A stretch of DNA of 64,000 bases. Source: Diphasiastrum complanatum (taxonomy: Eukaryota; Streptophyta; Lycopodiopsida; Lycopodiales; Lycopodiaceae). Below the pieces are notes generated by a model. That model searched no databases, was not told the origin of the DNA, and saw only the letters and a program-made list of their open reading frames with translations. The position numbers and the translations under genes were made by a program. Of this stretch, positions 47,855-60,099 are shown in pieces. How positions within the stretch are numbered: position 1 is the stretch's first letter; each line of letters opens with the position of its first letter. The stretch is taken from assembly GCA_029204225.1 (NCBI GenBank), contig CM055098.1:19745303-19809302 (forward strand). The letters are read 5' to 3'.

Positions 47855-48998
47855 CAAAAAAGGTTCGCCGAGTTGCAAGCATCTTCGGTTCTAATGACAT
47901 AACCTTCAGATTGAAGGGCAGACATTCCTTCCCAGCAGATTTCTAGAAACATCAGAAAAACCATCAGAAAACACCAAAAAACATCCCAAACCCTAAACAA
48001 ATACAAAAAAAGAACATTTGTCCGATTCACTGTGCATAGGTGTGATTTAGATCTATCTACTGCCAGGTCGACGAACGTTAATTCTAGAAATAGATGGTCA
48101 AAGTGACTGTTCATCTAGAATTGGATAAATTTTTGTGAAGAGTTTAACATCTTTTTACAAAATTTTCAGTTTCCAGAAAGAACCTTCACCAAAAACCTTC
48201 GCCAAAGTCTGTGTCAGTCTGACTTACTATTTTGGTTCATCAGAGAGTTCGACGAACAATAAGCAGAGGCCACGTGTCATATTGTCCAATATTTATCAAA
48301 AAAAGTCTTTTTTTTTGCAAAAATAACAATATTACATTTGTGACCTTCGCCAAAACCTTTGCTGAAGCTTTTGAGGATTTTGTTTATAGTAAGTTACCAT
48401 TTTTGAGTTTGGCGAACGTTAATTTTATCAGGATCTAGAGAAATCTCTATTTTTACGCTCGCCAAATATTTTTGGGCATGAAGGACCTTCGCCAGTTCTA
48501 CCCTAGCCTTATATGAATCAGATTCCTTATCTGAGAGTTCAGCGAAGGTTATTTTTACCAAATTTGTCAGAAAAAGCTTGATCAGAGATTTTTTTACCCA
48601 AAATAACACTGATGAACCTTCGCCGAGTCAACCTTCGTCCAAGAAACATTCGCTAGTACTATTTTTAGGTTCTGATTCTCCAGATCAAGCCTCTGTCAAA
48701 TTTTTGAACATCCATTCGATTAGTTCATTCTGCTGAGGTTTGCTTGGTTGAGTTCCAAGCACAGGGCATGTCTAGTTCCATCCACCACTTCATATACCAT
48801 TTCACCTCTGAGGTAGAGGCACATGGTATGCTTCCATCCTTCAAATCCGAATAGAGCAGGTCTGAGCGATAGCAATGAAGATCCTACACTTGACATGGCT
48901 TTCTCCTTGTGCTAAGAGAGGAACTTCAACAAGCACAAAGGGGCACATTCCTCCTCTGGCCACAATATCAGACTCTACACTTAGCCTATCTCTACCTA
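47855..48998 (-). other. copia leader region, minus orientation
   Basis: Downstream (on the minus strand) of the PBS at 48999 lies a leader of about 1.1 kb. Between 48150 and 48660 the phrase CCTTCGCC or GGCGAAGG and near-variants recur at least seven times. A frame at 48114-47854 ends in MSALQSEGYVIRTEDACNSA, possibly the start of gag, and is cut off at about 47855. Confidence 0.4.
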
Positions 48999-49011
48999 GG
49001 CTCTGATACCA
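48999..49011 (-). other. primer-binding site (initiator tRNA-Met type)
   Basis: GGCTCTGATACCA on the plus strand is the reverse complement of TGGTATCAGAGCC and abuts the LTR at 49012. Confidence 0.9.
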
Positions 49012-49434
49012 TGTTGTAAAATTAGAAGCATACAGGGAGATGAAAATCAGACACAGACTGTTAATAAACTGCCAACAGAAATCAGAAACAGTAGAATGGA
49101 AGATGATAATGATTATTGAATGACCACATGAAGTAGAAACATAATGAGGAAATCTGAGTACAGAATGTAAACTTTTCTCTTGCACTTGCAGCAGCAAGTT
49201 TACACACTAAATTACTGAGAATTGTAGCAGGTTCTCTCTCTATGGCTAAATGCTAAACGTTTGCAGCAGCTCTATGGTTTCCTACTATCGCCTATTATGA
49301 GTAAATTAATGCTAAACAATAGGAAGTTACTACCAATTGGCAGTTGTGACAAATGATTGCACAAATCTCTCAATTAGTTCCTGAAATCAAGGGAGAGTGG
49401 TTGATAACTACTACCATGTGGCAGTTTCTTAAAT
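49012..49434 (-). repeat. copia LTR, minus orientation
   Basis: This about 423-bp sequence is the reverse complement, with moderate divergence, of the split LTR at 55830-55984 plus 62821-63091. Its CA end touches the primer-binding site. The outermost bases at 49433-49434 are altered from the expected CA to AT. It provides the uninterrupted reference for the gypsy insertion site. Confidence 0.9.
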
Positions 49435-50260
49435 TTAGCATGGCTCCTCCTTAGCTTTTTAGTCATCTCTCTCTCTCTCCCTCGTTAGCCTAAACATGTG
49501 GCTAGGAGGGTGTCGGGGCCAAAGTTCTGTGTGCCTTTAAGGCACCTCAGTTCATGGATGTGCAAGAGGTGCCGCTTTCAACTTTATATAGGATTGCCAT
49601 GCCATGCTAGTAAATTGATGTCGGGAATGTGGCTCCTGGCTACAAGGATCAGAAAAATCAATAGGAAGATGGGTGAGTTTCCACTAGTATATATTCTCTC
49701 CCATGAGGAGAGAATATTTGTCTTAGGATCCCCATGCAACCTAGAATAGCAATTGACCTCCTATTCTTGCATTATAGTAGTCAAACACCATGCAAGTGCT
49801 CCTATGTCCAATTATAGGTCTGTGAATTCTATCTTGTAGCTAAATCTAGATGTGCACACCAAATTGGCCCAAGACCTGAGATCGATCTATTGTGTTTTGG
49901 ATATGTATCTTTCACAAGTGTCACTAGCCCTCTACCATCAAGCCATGTGTCAAGTGCCTAACCTACTCTTAGATTTGGCCTAATCATCATCTAGCATGTG
50001 TACTTGCTCGAGTTGCCTCTAATGCCAAAATTGGCCTAATCACCTACTAGCATGTGGATTGAGACAAAAAGGTCAACATACCCCCTTACTCAACATAGAT
50101 CGCTTTTACTATTTTTCACATCTCTGTCCGTCGTAAATGCCAACAAACATCGGAATCCGAAGACTTTTAAGTTTGTCACAATGCGATAGACACATCAGCA
50201 ACAAGCCATTACATCACGTCAATGGCCACGTGGATTTGGACATAGCATTGCAACATTCAT
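49435..50260. other. no gene recognised
   Basis: Only short frames. A TATA-like TTTATATAGG lies near 49583. No retroelement domain was seen. Confidence 0.45.
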
Positions 50261-51801
50261 CTAGTGAATCTCTAAATCTGTCACTACTGCAAATGAAAGT
50301 AAAAGTCTAATCGAAGAATTTTTGACCACGGGACTGGAAGTTTTTAAATAATCAACATTTGGGATTTGAGAGAATCCTCTAGCGACTAGTATTGCCTTAC
50401 GTTGATCAACCGAGTCATCGATTTTGTACTTGATTCGATAAACCCATTTGTAAGAAATGATATTCTTACCAACTAGTAGGTATGTAACAGTCCTTTTATG
50501 GTTTTTGATAAGAGATTGATACTCGTTGTCCATAGCTAATTTCCACTCATCTATATCTGAACTAGAAATTGCCTCCAAATAACTGATTAGCTCCTCAAGA
50601 AAGTAACAAGTGGCTATGGCACTGTCAATAAATTTGTCGGGAAGAAATCTGTTTCAATTTGATCTTTGAAGAATTGGATTTTCTTGTTGTTGCTACTACT
50701 GCGGCTGTGTTGAGTTGTCTTCCAAATTATTGATTGGCGTAAAGTTAAGATTCAAACTTGATGCGGTATCAGTTACTAATATGACATATGTAACTTTCTC
50801 CTTTCCCTTGAGATTGACAAATGAATCTTCAAGAAAGATAACATCTCTGCTAAAAGTAATCTTCTTAGTCGTTGGATTATAAATCCTATAAGCTTTATGA
50901 TTCAAAGATTATCCAACAAAGATAGATTCAGAACTAGTAGTATCTAGCTTCTTATGAAATTTTGTTGGAATCTATGCAACAGTGATACAACTGAAAATTT
51001 GAAGATGCCTTACCGAATGTTTTAAACATGTCCACACCTCTTTGGGTGTTTTGTCGATTAAGACTTTGGTTGTAAGTCACATCTAAAGCTATGCAGTTGT
51101 TGATGGCTTCTGCCCAAAAGGTCTTCGATAATCATGCATGTAGAATCATACTTTTTGCACTTTCTACAAGTGTACAATTTTTACATTCATCCACTCCATT
51201 CAATTGTGGAGAATAGCTGGTGGTATACTACATAAGAGTGTCATGAGTCTATAGTAACCTTGGATTCAATCGAAATGAGTTCGCCTCCACCATCAGTCCA
51301 AATTGCCTTGATCTTTCTCAAAGTTTGATTCTCAGCTTCCTGCTTGAATTGCTGAAAATACTTCAAGGCTTTTGATTTGTTTTTTCAGAAAATAGACTAT
51401 TGTCCTCCTCGAATATCGTCGATGAAGGTCAAAACGTATTTTGCTCTCCCTAATGAGAGAGTCTAAATGGATCCACATATGTAGCTATGCATAATATCTA
51501 GCACACCTTTGGATGTGTGTTGCGGATTAGACTTGAAAGAAGTTCTAGCATGCTTGGCTAAAATACAACTTTGACAAACTGTACGGTTTGCATATTGTTG
51601 CAGTTGAGATGTTAAACAATCTTTTTCGTTGACATATTTCAAAGACAAGTAAAATTGACATGAGTGTCCGGTATTCAAGCAAAACCTAAGATTGACACAA
51701 AGATTTTGCCATCTGTGCAACGCATCATCACACGAGACGACATTTTGCCCATTTAACCTCCGGATCATACAACAGAAGACCAATTCAACTTTGCATTCCA
51801 A
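50261..51801 (-). pseudogene. old Ty1/copia relic: GAG-pre-integrase to start of reverse transcriptase
   Basis: Read on the minus strand: LNTGHSCQFYLSLK, CQSCILAKHARTSFKSNP and LDIMHSYICGSI (GAG-pre-integrase to integrase start), then scattered integrase pieces including AIWTDGGGELISIES, a linker (AYRIYNPTTKKITFSRDVIF at 50905-50846), and the reverse-transcriptase start MEAISSSDIDEWKLAMDNEY and ISYKWVYRIKYKIDD at 50578-50400. It ends at VVTDLEIH. Many stops show considerable age. Confidence 0.82.
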
Positions 51802-51995
51802 ACAATAGGCGGACTAGGTTGATTCCTCTTTTTCTTTTTATTAAGAATCCCTTTTGTCAGAAAATTAACCGGGGCTGCTACCTTAGCATAATCCTCAATA
51901 AATCTTCTGAAGAAATCTGTAAATCCTAAAAATGATCTAACTTGCTTCACAGTTCCAAGAATTGGCCATTCAATCACAATCTTGGTTTTATCCTT
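51785..51995 (-). pseudogene. Ty3/gypsy reverse-transcriptase connection fragment
   Basis: The minus-strand frame contains KIVIEWPILGTVKQVRSFLG, FTDFFRRFIEDYAKVAAPVN and FLTKGI, the standard segment after the gypsy reverse-transcriptase palm (usually ...QVRSFLGLxxYYRRFI...). About 70 codons remain between two copia relics. Confidence 0.85.
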
Positions 51996-52044
51996 GTCAA
52001 TGTTGATGGAAGGACAACAAGGCAATAACATGCATTGCTCTTTG

Positions 52045-52660
52045 CCTTGCCCCCAATGTGAGAAATATGATGAAGTCTCACATGACCCACAACAAGGATC
52101 TTATGGATGCCTTGCAAGCAACATATGGACAAAAGTAAAAAATGGATGCATTGCGGTTGGAAGTTGCATTGGATGAGTTGAAGTTCGTTGAAGGACAAAG
52201 CCTTCAAGATCATATTAGCAGAATGGAGGAGCTGTTCAGCCCGATTGCAGAGCTGAGTGACCATGAAGCTCTCAAGGAAATGCAAAAGAAATTAAAGCTG
52301 TACAAATCTTTACCCAAGTTGTGGGCCAACACAATTGAGATGTTGATTGCTACCAAGCATGGAGAATCGTGGAGCTCAGTTAAAAGCACTTTGCTTGACT
52401 TGAAAACCATGACCAGTTTGCAGGAAGGCTCTTCAAGTGCTGAACAAGCTTGTCTTGCCAAAAACAAGCAGAAGCAAAGGAAGTTTTCAGCAGAAAGACA
52501 AGCTAATAAACAACGACAAAACGATGATGATCACCAAGAATAAGGTGACCAACAAGAAAAGGCAAAGAGTGATGATAAGAATCACTCCAAGCACAAAGGC
52601 ATACGATGCTGGAACTGCAGCGGTTATGGGCATGTGGCCAATCAATGCCCCCAAGCAAAC
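52045..52660 (+). pseudogene. Ty1/copia gag with zinc knuckle (plus-strand element)
   Basis: The frame starts abruptly near 52045 (DLMDALQATYGQK, stop, then LRLEVALDELKFVEGQSLQD). It continues through the UBN2-type gag domain (ISRMEELFSPIAELSDHE, LYKSLPKLWANTIEMLIA) to a CCHC zinc knuckle, CWNCSGYGHVANQC, at about 52607-52648. The gag N-terminus, PBS and 5' LTR are missing at the left. A stop follows HQE at 52541-52543. Confidence 0.85.
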
Positions 52661-54089
52661 CTTCCTACAAGCTCAAGAAGGAAGCACATATAGTGGAAGG
52701 AGGCACCGTTGTCGAAGAGTCCTATCTTGTGGAGGAGGCAGCCTCATGTGCCACAACTTCGCAAGAATCTGATTTCAGTAGCTCGGGGATTGCTGATCAA
52801 GGTTTTGTGAGTGTGTTTTATGACCATGAAGCCCTCTTTTACAAGAAAGGAGTAAGCATTGTTGGGGAGGAAGTTGCAAGAGGATCTGAAATTGGCAACT
52901 TATATGAAATGGAGATGTTGCCTACCTCTCAAGCATTGATGGCCAGCGAAGAAGAGACAACATTATGGCATAGAAAGCTTGGCCATATCAGTTTCAAGAC
53001 CATCGACCTTATGCAAAAGCAACAACTAGTGGTTGGCATGCCACCCCTACAAATTCCTTCAACTCAGTCCATGTGTGAAGCTTGCATGAGAGGCAAGCAA
53101 CACCGAAGGTCCGACACAACAGTAGGAAAGAGAGCGATTTAGCTTCTCGGTATTGTACATTCTAATTTGTGTGGTAAAATGTCCAAACCAAGTAGGAGTG
53201 GTGCTTTGTATTTCATCTCTTTTATTGATGATAAGAGTAGACACACTAATGTGTTTTTCCTCAAGCACAAAAGTGATGCATTCGAAGCTTTTCAAGCCTA
53301 TAAAGCTCAAGCTGAAACACAATGTGGAAAAAAGATTAAGATCCTTAGAACCGATGGTGGTGGTGAATTCGTGAATAATGAATTTAACACTATTTGTATG
53401 AATGAAGGGATTCTAAGACAGGTCACGACACGTTATACTCCACAATTAAATGGTGTCGTTGAGAGTGAAAGAACCGCACAATGTGGAAAAAAGATTAAGA
53501 TCCTTAGAACCGATGGTGGTGGTGAATTCGTGAATAATGAATTTAACACTATTTGTATGAATGGAGGGATTCTAAGACAGGTCACGACACGTTATACTCC
53601 ACAATTAAATGGTGTCGTTGAGAGCGAAAGAACCGCACAATAGTGGAGGTAGCAAGGAGTCTCTTTGCTGGAGCAAATCTTGATCAAATCTTTTGGCAAG
53701 AAGCAGTAGCTACAGTCATTTATATTGGGAATAGGCTACTTACGGTGGCCTTGAACAAGTCTACAACGTTTGAAATGTGGAGTGGGGAAAAGTCCAACTT
53801 ATCAAATTTTCATGTATTTGGTTGTGTGCGCTATTTTCACATTCCTAGAGAGATTAGAACTAAATTTGAGGATAAGAGTATAAGATGCATGTTTATTGGT
53901 TATAGCATGACATCTTATATATACAAATGTCTTGACTCTAAGACAAATAAAGTAGTGGTGAGCTCAGATGTTGTGTTCGAAGATCATGTAATGTTCAATT
54001 CTGAAAATTGTAACAAGCCTTTACCTGTTTTTATTGAGGAGGATAGGCTTGTTCCTAACCCTGTACAGCTCAATGGGGAACTTCAATAG
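52661..54089 (+). pseudogene. Ty1/copia protease remnant and integrase with internal tandem duplication
   Basis: GAG-pre-integrase motifs TTLWHRKLGHISFKTIDLM and CEACMRGKQHRRSD are followed by integrase (LCGKMSKPSRSGALYFISFI, IDDKSRHTNVFFLKHKSDAF, ILRTDGGGEFVNNEF). Integrase is interrupted by a 159-bp direct duplication (53323-53481 and 53482-53640). After a frameshift at 53640 the frame resumes with EVARSLFAGANLDQIFWQEA to VFGCVRYFHIPREIRTKFED and ends at 54089. The protease active-site region is not recognisable. Confidence 0.85.
53323..53640 (+). repeat. 159-bp in-frame tandem duplication in copia integrase
   Basis: Two 159-bp units (53 codons) starting 'caatgtggaaaaaagatt' or 'tgtggaaaaaag' differ at only about two positions (gaa/gga at the NEG/NGG codon and gagagt/gagagc). 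The unit covers the second catalytic Asp and the catalytic Glu region (DGGGEF to VVESER). Both units share the same missing base in the ERNRT segment. Confidence 0.95.
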
Positions 54090-54275
54090 ATTCCCATGCA
54101 TGTACTGGAAGCACTTGCAGTTATGGATTAGCAACACATTGAGGACGTTGGCATTGAACATATACGTGAGGAGCAGCATGAGGTAGCTGAAAGTTTTGCG
54201 CCTAGAACCAGAAAGCCATCTCGTAAAGTAATTGAAAATGCTCAAGCTTGCACCATTGAGCATTGTCTACTCACT

Positions 54276-55800
54276 TTGGAAGAAGAACTCAAGACAATTG
54301 AAGATGCACTTAGCAGTCTGGAGGCAGCCCAATGGAGAGCTGTTGCAGATTCAGAAATGCATTGCAGGGAACTTAATGAGGTTTGCGTACTTGTCGATTT
54401 GACTCCCGGAAAGAATGTTGTAGAAAGTAAGTGGATATTCAAGAAAAAGTATGATGTTGATAATAAACTTGAAAGGTTCAAAGCTCGAATAGTTGCTAGA
54501 GGTTTCACGCAAGTGTATGGTGTTGACTATGAAGAATCATTCTCTCCTATTGTTCATATGGATAGTCTCGGGACTATGCTAGCAATCACAGCTGAAGAGG
54601 ACCTGGAAATTCACCACATGGATGTGGACACTGCATTTATCAATGGCGACCTGCATGAAGAAGTTTTTATGAATCAGCCACTAGAATTTATAGATCCCAA
54701 ACATCCTAGAAAAGTATGCTTTCTCAAGAAGGCTGTGCAGGGGCTGAAGCAATCAGCCAAAGAATGGAACACCAAGTTTGGTGAAACAATGCATCAGCTT
54801 GGTTTCATAGAATCTAGTGTTATCACTAGTGTTTACATATTGAATCGTACAAATTTGCTTGTAATCTTGTTATATGTTGATGATTTATTAATCTTTGGTA
54901 AAGATTAGAAGCAAGTGAAGGAAATCAAAGAAGCCTTGAAGGAACGTTTTAGGATGAAAGACCTCGGAGAAGCCAAGTTTTTTCTTGGAATTAAGATTCA
55001 TCGTGACTGTGTCACATAAGTCAAGGAAAGTACGTTAGGAAAATGCTTAACACTTTCAATATGACAGATTTTAAGCCGTCTCAGATTCCTATGGACTAAT
55101 CTAAAGCTTTTTGAAGAAGAAAGCAACGATCAGCATGATAAGTATGCTAAGATTCTATATAGGCAGATCATTGGTACTCTCATGTATGTTATGGCTTGCA
55201 CCAGACCGGATATATGCTACTCTGTCATAACATTAAGTCAGTTTAATAATTTTTTTTTGATAAGCATTGGAATTTAGCCAAAAGAGTGCTTCGATACTTA
55301 CAGTCTACCCAAGACTTTGGGATCTTATATTCAAAGGGCAATCAAAACATTCTAACCATGTTTGTGGATGCTACTTTTGGCATGATCCACAATAGGTAGC
55401 TGATATCTTCTAAACGGAGGAGCAATTGCTTGGACCAGCAAACATCAATCATGCGTAGCTATTTCATCAGCCGAGGCCGAATACATGAGCTTATCTTTTG
55501 GTTGCAGGTTAATGACAAAGTTTATAAGGCTCTTGGATGCAGTTGGAAGCACTCAACACGATCCAATCACAGTCTACATCGACAACTAGAGTGCAATGAG
55601 AATGGCTGAGAGCCCAAACTTCAAGGGCAGAATTGTGCACATCGATGTGCATTATCACATTACACGAGAGCTTATAGAAAAAAGGCGCTATCAAATTAGA
55701 ATTTGTGCCATCAGCCGAAAATCTTTCAGACATTTTCACAAAAGCTTTAGCAAGAGAAAAACTTTGTAAGCATAGAAGTTCAATGGGAACTGAAGCACCC
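54276..55800 (+). pseudogene. Ty1/copia reverse transcriptase and RNase H
   Basis: Reverse transcriptase is open from 54276 to 54908 with LTPGKNVVESKWIFKKKYDV, ARIVARGFTQVYGVDYEESF, LEIHHMDVDTAFINGDLHEE and the catalytic LLYVDDLLIFG. After a stop at 54906 it continues as VKEIKEALKERFRMKDLGEA and FFLGIKI. RNase H is scattered over several frames (IGTLMYVMACTRPDICYSV, AKRVLRYLQSTQDFGILYSK). The element is inactive. Confidence 0.9.
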
Positions 55801-55817
55801 TGAACTAAGGTCTTAGG

Positions 55818-55829
55818 TTGATGGAGGAG
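55818..55829 (+). other. polypurine tract of copia element
   Basis: TTGATGGAGGAG directly precedes the 3' LTR start TGTTAAGAAACTGCC. Confidence 0.7.
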
Positions 55830-56683
55830 TGTTAAGAAACTGCCACATGACAGTAGTTATCAACCACTCTCCCTTGATTTCAAGAAGTAGTTGAGAGATT
55901 TGTGCAATCATTTGTCACAATTGCCAGTTGGTAATAACGTCCTATTGTTTGGCATTAATTTACTCATGATAGATGATAGCTAGGAAGGAGGAGGATCGCT
56001 GTAGATGCAGCCTTCAAACCTTTGAAATTCACTGAGAAATTACAGTAGTAAGGAGTCAGATTCCATGTACAGGTAACTCGTTGGAAGGGCAGCTATCCAT
56101 CGCTGATTTCAGAGACCTTTTTGCAGATTTCCAGCAGAAATAGAGTAGGAAATAGCAAGTAGATCCATCGCTGTACATACAGGGATCTACTTCTGTTTTC
56201 AAAGTGCAATTTCAGTAGAGCTGAACGGATTTCAAGTTGAGATTTCCCAGCAGGGTCAGCGCTGCCAATACTTCTGAGTTTTCAGATTTCTGACAAAGTT
56301 TTGGGCCCTAACTTGGAAGAATTGGAGCAATAGTACTTCGACCAGATCAGCGAGTAGGGGGCTTCTGAAATTTTAGAATTCAGAAGTGCTTTCGGACTTC
56401 AAATTTGCCTTCTTGTGGACAAATTGGGGTGCTGTCAGACCAGCGAGGGGGGATAGCTAAAAAATTTCAGATCTTTTGCATTTTTTTCCGCCTCCTATTC
56501 AGATTTCTCAGAGCCACAGGTCTGAAATCAGTTGAGGAAGAGCTGAGAGAGCTTTTCTTGTTTCTCTATGGAAGTACAGTTCTCTGAAAGAGCTAAGTTT
56601 TCTTTCCTTCCCTTGTATAGTTGTAAATTAGTCTTTCTGACTTTTTTTTCATAAAAGTTAAGGTACCTCTCTTTCAATTTTGA

Positions 56684-57572
56684 AAATGACCACTCCTCAG
56701 GGACCTGATCAACCCCCGGAGAGAGGCATTGATGAGCTTGAAACAGAAGCCTTGGCTTACAGTAAAGGGAAAGAACCAATGGAAATGGAAGAACAGGAAC
56801 AGTTCACCGAAGAACTCGATGAACTGGTTACCAAGGAGCAGTTTCGGTAACAGAGGTGGATGAACTGAAGTTGGCATTAGCCAATTTCAAGTCCAGTGTG
56901 GACGACTCGTTCGCTGAACTCAAAGGTTTGATTTTGAGTTCCGCGAAAGGAAGCCTTCCCTCCACTTCTCAGTTATCCCCTTCTCCACTTCCATCAGTTT
57001 TGGGTGAGACTTTACGGTCTCACCCCAGTGTTTTTAAAGACTTAAAACCTCCTACTGTTAATGGGGAAGAGAAGGATAGAAATGCAGATATTCTACAAAC
57101 CTTCCTCAGCAAATGGAAGAACATTCATGCTCTTAAACAGACCCCTGACCATTTGCAAGCTATTGAGGCCAGTCTTTCCTTAGGGCCTATGGCCTATAAG
57201 TGGTGGTTAAATCTCCAGGAGACTGGGCAGACTCCCCGGTCATGGAAAGCTTTTGAAGAAGCTTTCCTAAGAGAATTTCTACCAGAGAATGAACTTGATA
57301 GAGCCTGGGAAGCCTGGGAAAGAACAGTAATGGACAAGTCCCTCTTCCAATATATCTCGCAGTATCGAGAGGCAATTTTAAAGATTAAAAATATGGATGA
57401 CTATCAGAAAATCAGGGGATTTGTCCGTGGCCTCAAAGATGAATATAAAGTAGAGGTCCAGAGAAACTCGCCTACTACCCTTGAGCAAGCTCTCAGATAT
57501 GCTCAAATCTATGATGATTCAGTGGGTAGGAAGAAGGCGAGACAACAACCACTTTCTGAGCAGCCTTCTTAG
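56684..57572 (+). pseudogene. Ty3/gypsy gag
   Basis: ATG 56684 (MTTPQGPDQPPERGIDELE) opens a frame ending at TAA 56848-56850. A one-base shift leads into the main gag frame (VDELKLALANFKSSVDDSF). The gag domain reads NADILQTFLSKWKNIHAL, SLGPMAYKWWLNLQE and SWKAFEEAFLREFLPENELD, the typical gypsy capsid region. It ends at TAG 57570-57572. The same frame continues beyond this stop into the zinc knuckle and pol, so the stop is probably a point mutation (CAG to TAG). Confidence 0.88.
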
Positions 57573-60086
57573 AAAGACTTTCAATATAAAAAGAAATTTT
57601 TAAAAAGAAAGAAAGAAGACAAATTTAAAAGTGAAGCCCCTCAGAAACGCCCTTCACTCATACAGCCCTTAAAACCAGATGATTTTGAGAAAGCCAAACA
57701 AGAACGTTTGTGCTTGGTGTGTATGGGCAAGGGACACACAGTCAGACAGTGTCCCAAGGGGACTTTCACTAAAAAAGATAAGAAAGATAAAAAACAAGTT
57801 CATCTTGTTCAGACTGTATGTTTCCCCAGTGACTCGGCAGCTTCCGAGATCAAAGTGTATCATGAAGATCATGAACACTGTTGCCAGCTGACCTCTGCAA
57901 TGCTAGCGAGACCCTTCAGCTTTGGGCCGCATGACCTAGTACGTATGCATGGGAAAGTTGGTAACCAGTCAGTAAGAGTCATGGTTGATGATGGGGCAAC
58001 CCATAATTTCATCAACCACACCCTGGTTAAAAAGCCTAAACTACCAGAAGTACCTAGTCAGCATAGGTACATAGTTTCATTAGCTAAGGGTGAAGATAAA
58101 AAAATATGGGAAACTATGGTAAGTAAGTTAAATCTAGGTATTCAGGGGTACCAAGATGAAATAAACTTTCAGATAATGCACTTGGATCGAACAGACATTG
58201 TTCTCGGGAGAGATTGGCTCTACAGTTTAGGACCTTCCCTCCACAGAAACTATCAGGAGAACACCCTCAGCTTTCAGCATAAAGGCCGAGAGATCCAGTT
58301 GCATGGGGAGCATGATGTTCCCAACAGCCCTATGGTCTGCAGTTCAGAGCTCTGTCAGCTAATCGGAGATGAAGACCATCAGGTATTCTTATGTGACTTT
58401 CAGTTTATTCCTGAAGTTTCTATTTCCAGTTCTATTCAGCAGAAAATCAGTAAATTAGAAACTTTATTGTCTAAATTTAAAGACGTTTTTCTTGAAGATT
58501 TACCACATGGTTTACCACCTAGCAGAGAGGTAGATCATGTAATAAACCTAGTACCAGGTACAACACCTGTTTCTAAACCTCCGTATCGGGTCAGCCGAAC
58601 AGAGGATGAAGAAATAACTAGGCAGTTAACAGACTATCTTGGGAAAGGCCAAATTCAGACCAGTAGTTCACTATGGGCCTCACCAGTCCTATTGGTGAAA
58701 AAGAAAGAGGGGTCTATGCGTCTTTGCGTAGATTACAGATCCCTCAATAAAGTCACAATTAAGAATAAATACCCTATGCCTCGGGCAGATGAGTTGTTTG
58801 ATCAACTCGACGGGGCTAAGTTTTTCAGTAAAATAGACCTCAGATCGGGATGTCATCAAGTCCGTATAAAATCGGAAGATGTCTCGAAAACAGCTTTTAG
58901 GACTCGTCACGGTCATTATGAGTTTAAGGTGATGCCATTTGGGCTCACAAATGCTCCAGCTACCTTTATGACCTTGATGAACAGTGTCCTCAGACCATAC
59001 TTGGGTAAGTTTGTAGTCGTATTTCTAGATGACATCCTCGTTTACAGCAAAATGAGGAAGGAGCATCTAAAACACCTCAGAAAGGTGTTTCGACTGCTCA
59101 GAAAGCATAAGCTCTATGCTAAACAATCCAAGTGTGAATTCTTCGTTGAAGAAATAGCATTTTTGGGTCACATTATCTCTTCAGATGGGATTAAGATGGA
59201 CCCAAATAAGGTTAAAGCCATACTCAGTTGGCTGAGACCTCAGAATATTTTGGAACTTCAGATCTTTCTTGGTCTGGCGGGATATTACAGACGATTTGTC
59301 AAGGAATATGCTCTGATAGCAGTTCCTATGACAAATCTTCTTAAGGGGAAGGGAAAGGAGTTCATTTGGGAGTCCGCACAGCAGGAGAGCTTTGATGCTC
59401 TCAAAACAGCCTTAGCTACAGCACCAGTTTTAAAAGTCGTCGACCCCAATCAGCCATTTGTGGTCGAAACAGATGCTAGCGACTTTGCAGTAGGTGCTGT
59501 GCTAACTCAAGGTGGACGACCAGTTGCGTTCGAGAGTAAAAAACTCGAGCCAGCTCAGACTAGGTACAGTGCCTATGAAAAGGAACTCTTTTCTATAGTC
59601 CATGCCCTTAAGACTTGGAGGCATTATTTGTATGGTGCCAACTTTGAGGTCCTGACAGACCATGAGAGTCTCAGATACCTTTGCAATCAACCTGAGCTTA
59701 GAGGTCGGAAAGCTCGTTGGGCAGAGTTGATGCAAGAGTTTGACATGTCTATCAGATATAGACGTGGAAAATTCAATACAGTAGCAGATGCCCTTAGCAG
59801 AATGCCTATGATAAACGAGTTGAGTTTTACTCAGATTCGTAATGAGTTACTCGAGTCCTTGAGAAGGAATGCCAGCATGATGCATTCTTCTCTACTATCT
59901 GGAACTCAGTCCAGAGCAGACAGTTACAGACTCCAGAACCAGTTCTCGGGGCTGGTACCAGTTCATCCAAGAATACGGCAGCTTCCGTTGAGGATGATGA
60001 TGAATCCGAGTATACGTCGTCAGATGACGTTGAGGATTCTGAGCCTGTATTACCCAAGCAAACCCCAGTGGTTGAGGGTCAGTTGA
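57573..60086 (+). pseudogene. Ty3/gypsy zinc knuckle, protease, reverse transcriptase and RNase H
   Basis: One frame carries, in order: a zinc knuckle [14 protein letters not shown] (57711-57752), protease [12 protein letters not shown] and IVLGRDWL, reverse transcriptase with [35 protein letters not shown] and the catalytic [11 protein letters not shown], and RNase H with [15 protein letters not shown] and [10 protein letters not shown], ending in [15 protein letters not shown]. It is the longest intact retroelement frame in the window (about 790 codons). Protease has Asp-Asp-Gly-Ala, giving the usual DGA core. A frameshift near 59940 ends the correct frame; the acidic linker ([20 protein letters not shown]) continues in another frame. 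Confidence 0.92.
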
Positions 60087-60099
60087 CTCAAGGATTCAA

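Noticed and set aside
57570-57572. In-frame TAG between gag and zinc knuckle as a programmed readthrough site
   Set aside because: The context (TCT TAG AAA) lacks the usual readthrough signal, gag continues directly beyond it, and the element carries several other disabling changes, so a CAG to TAG mutation is simpler.
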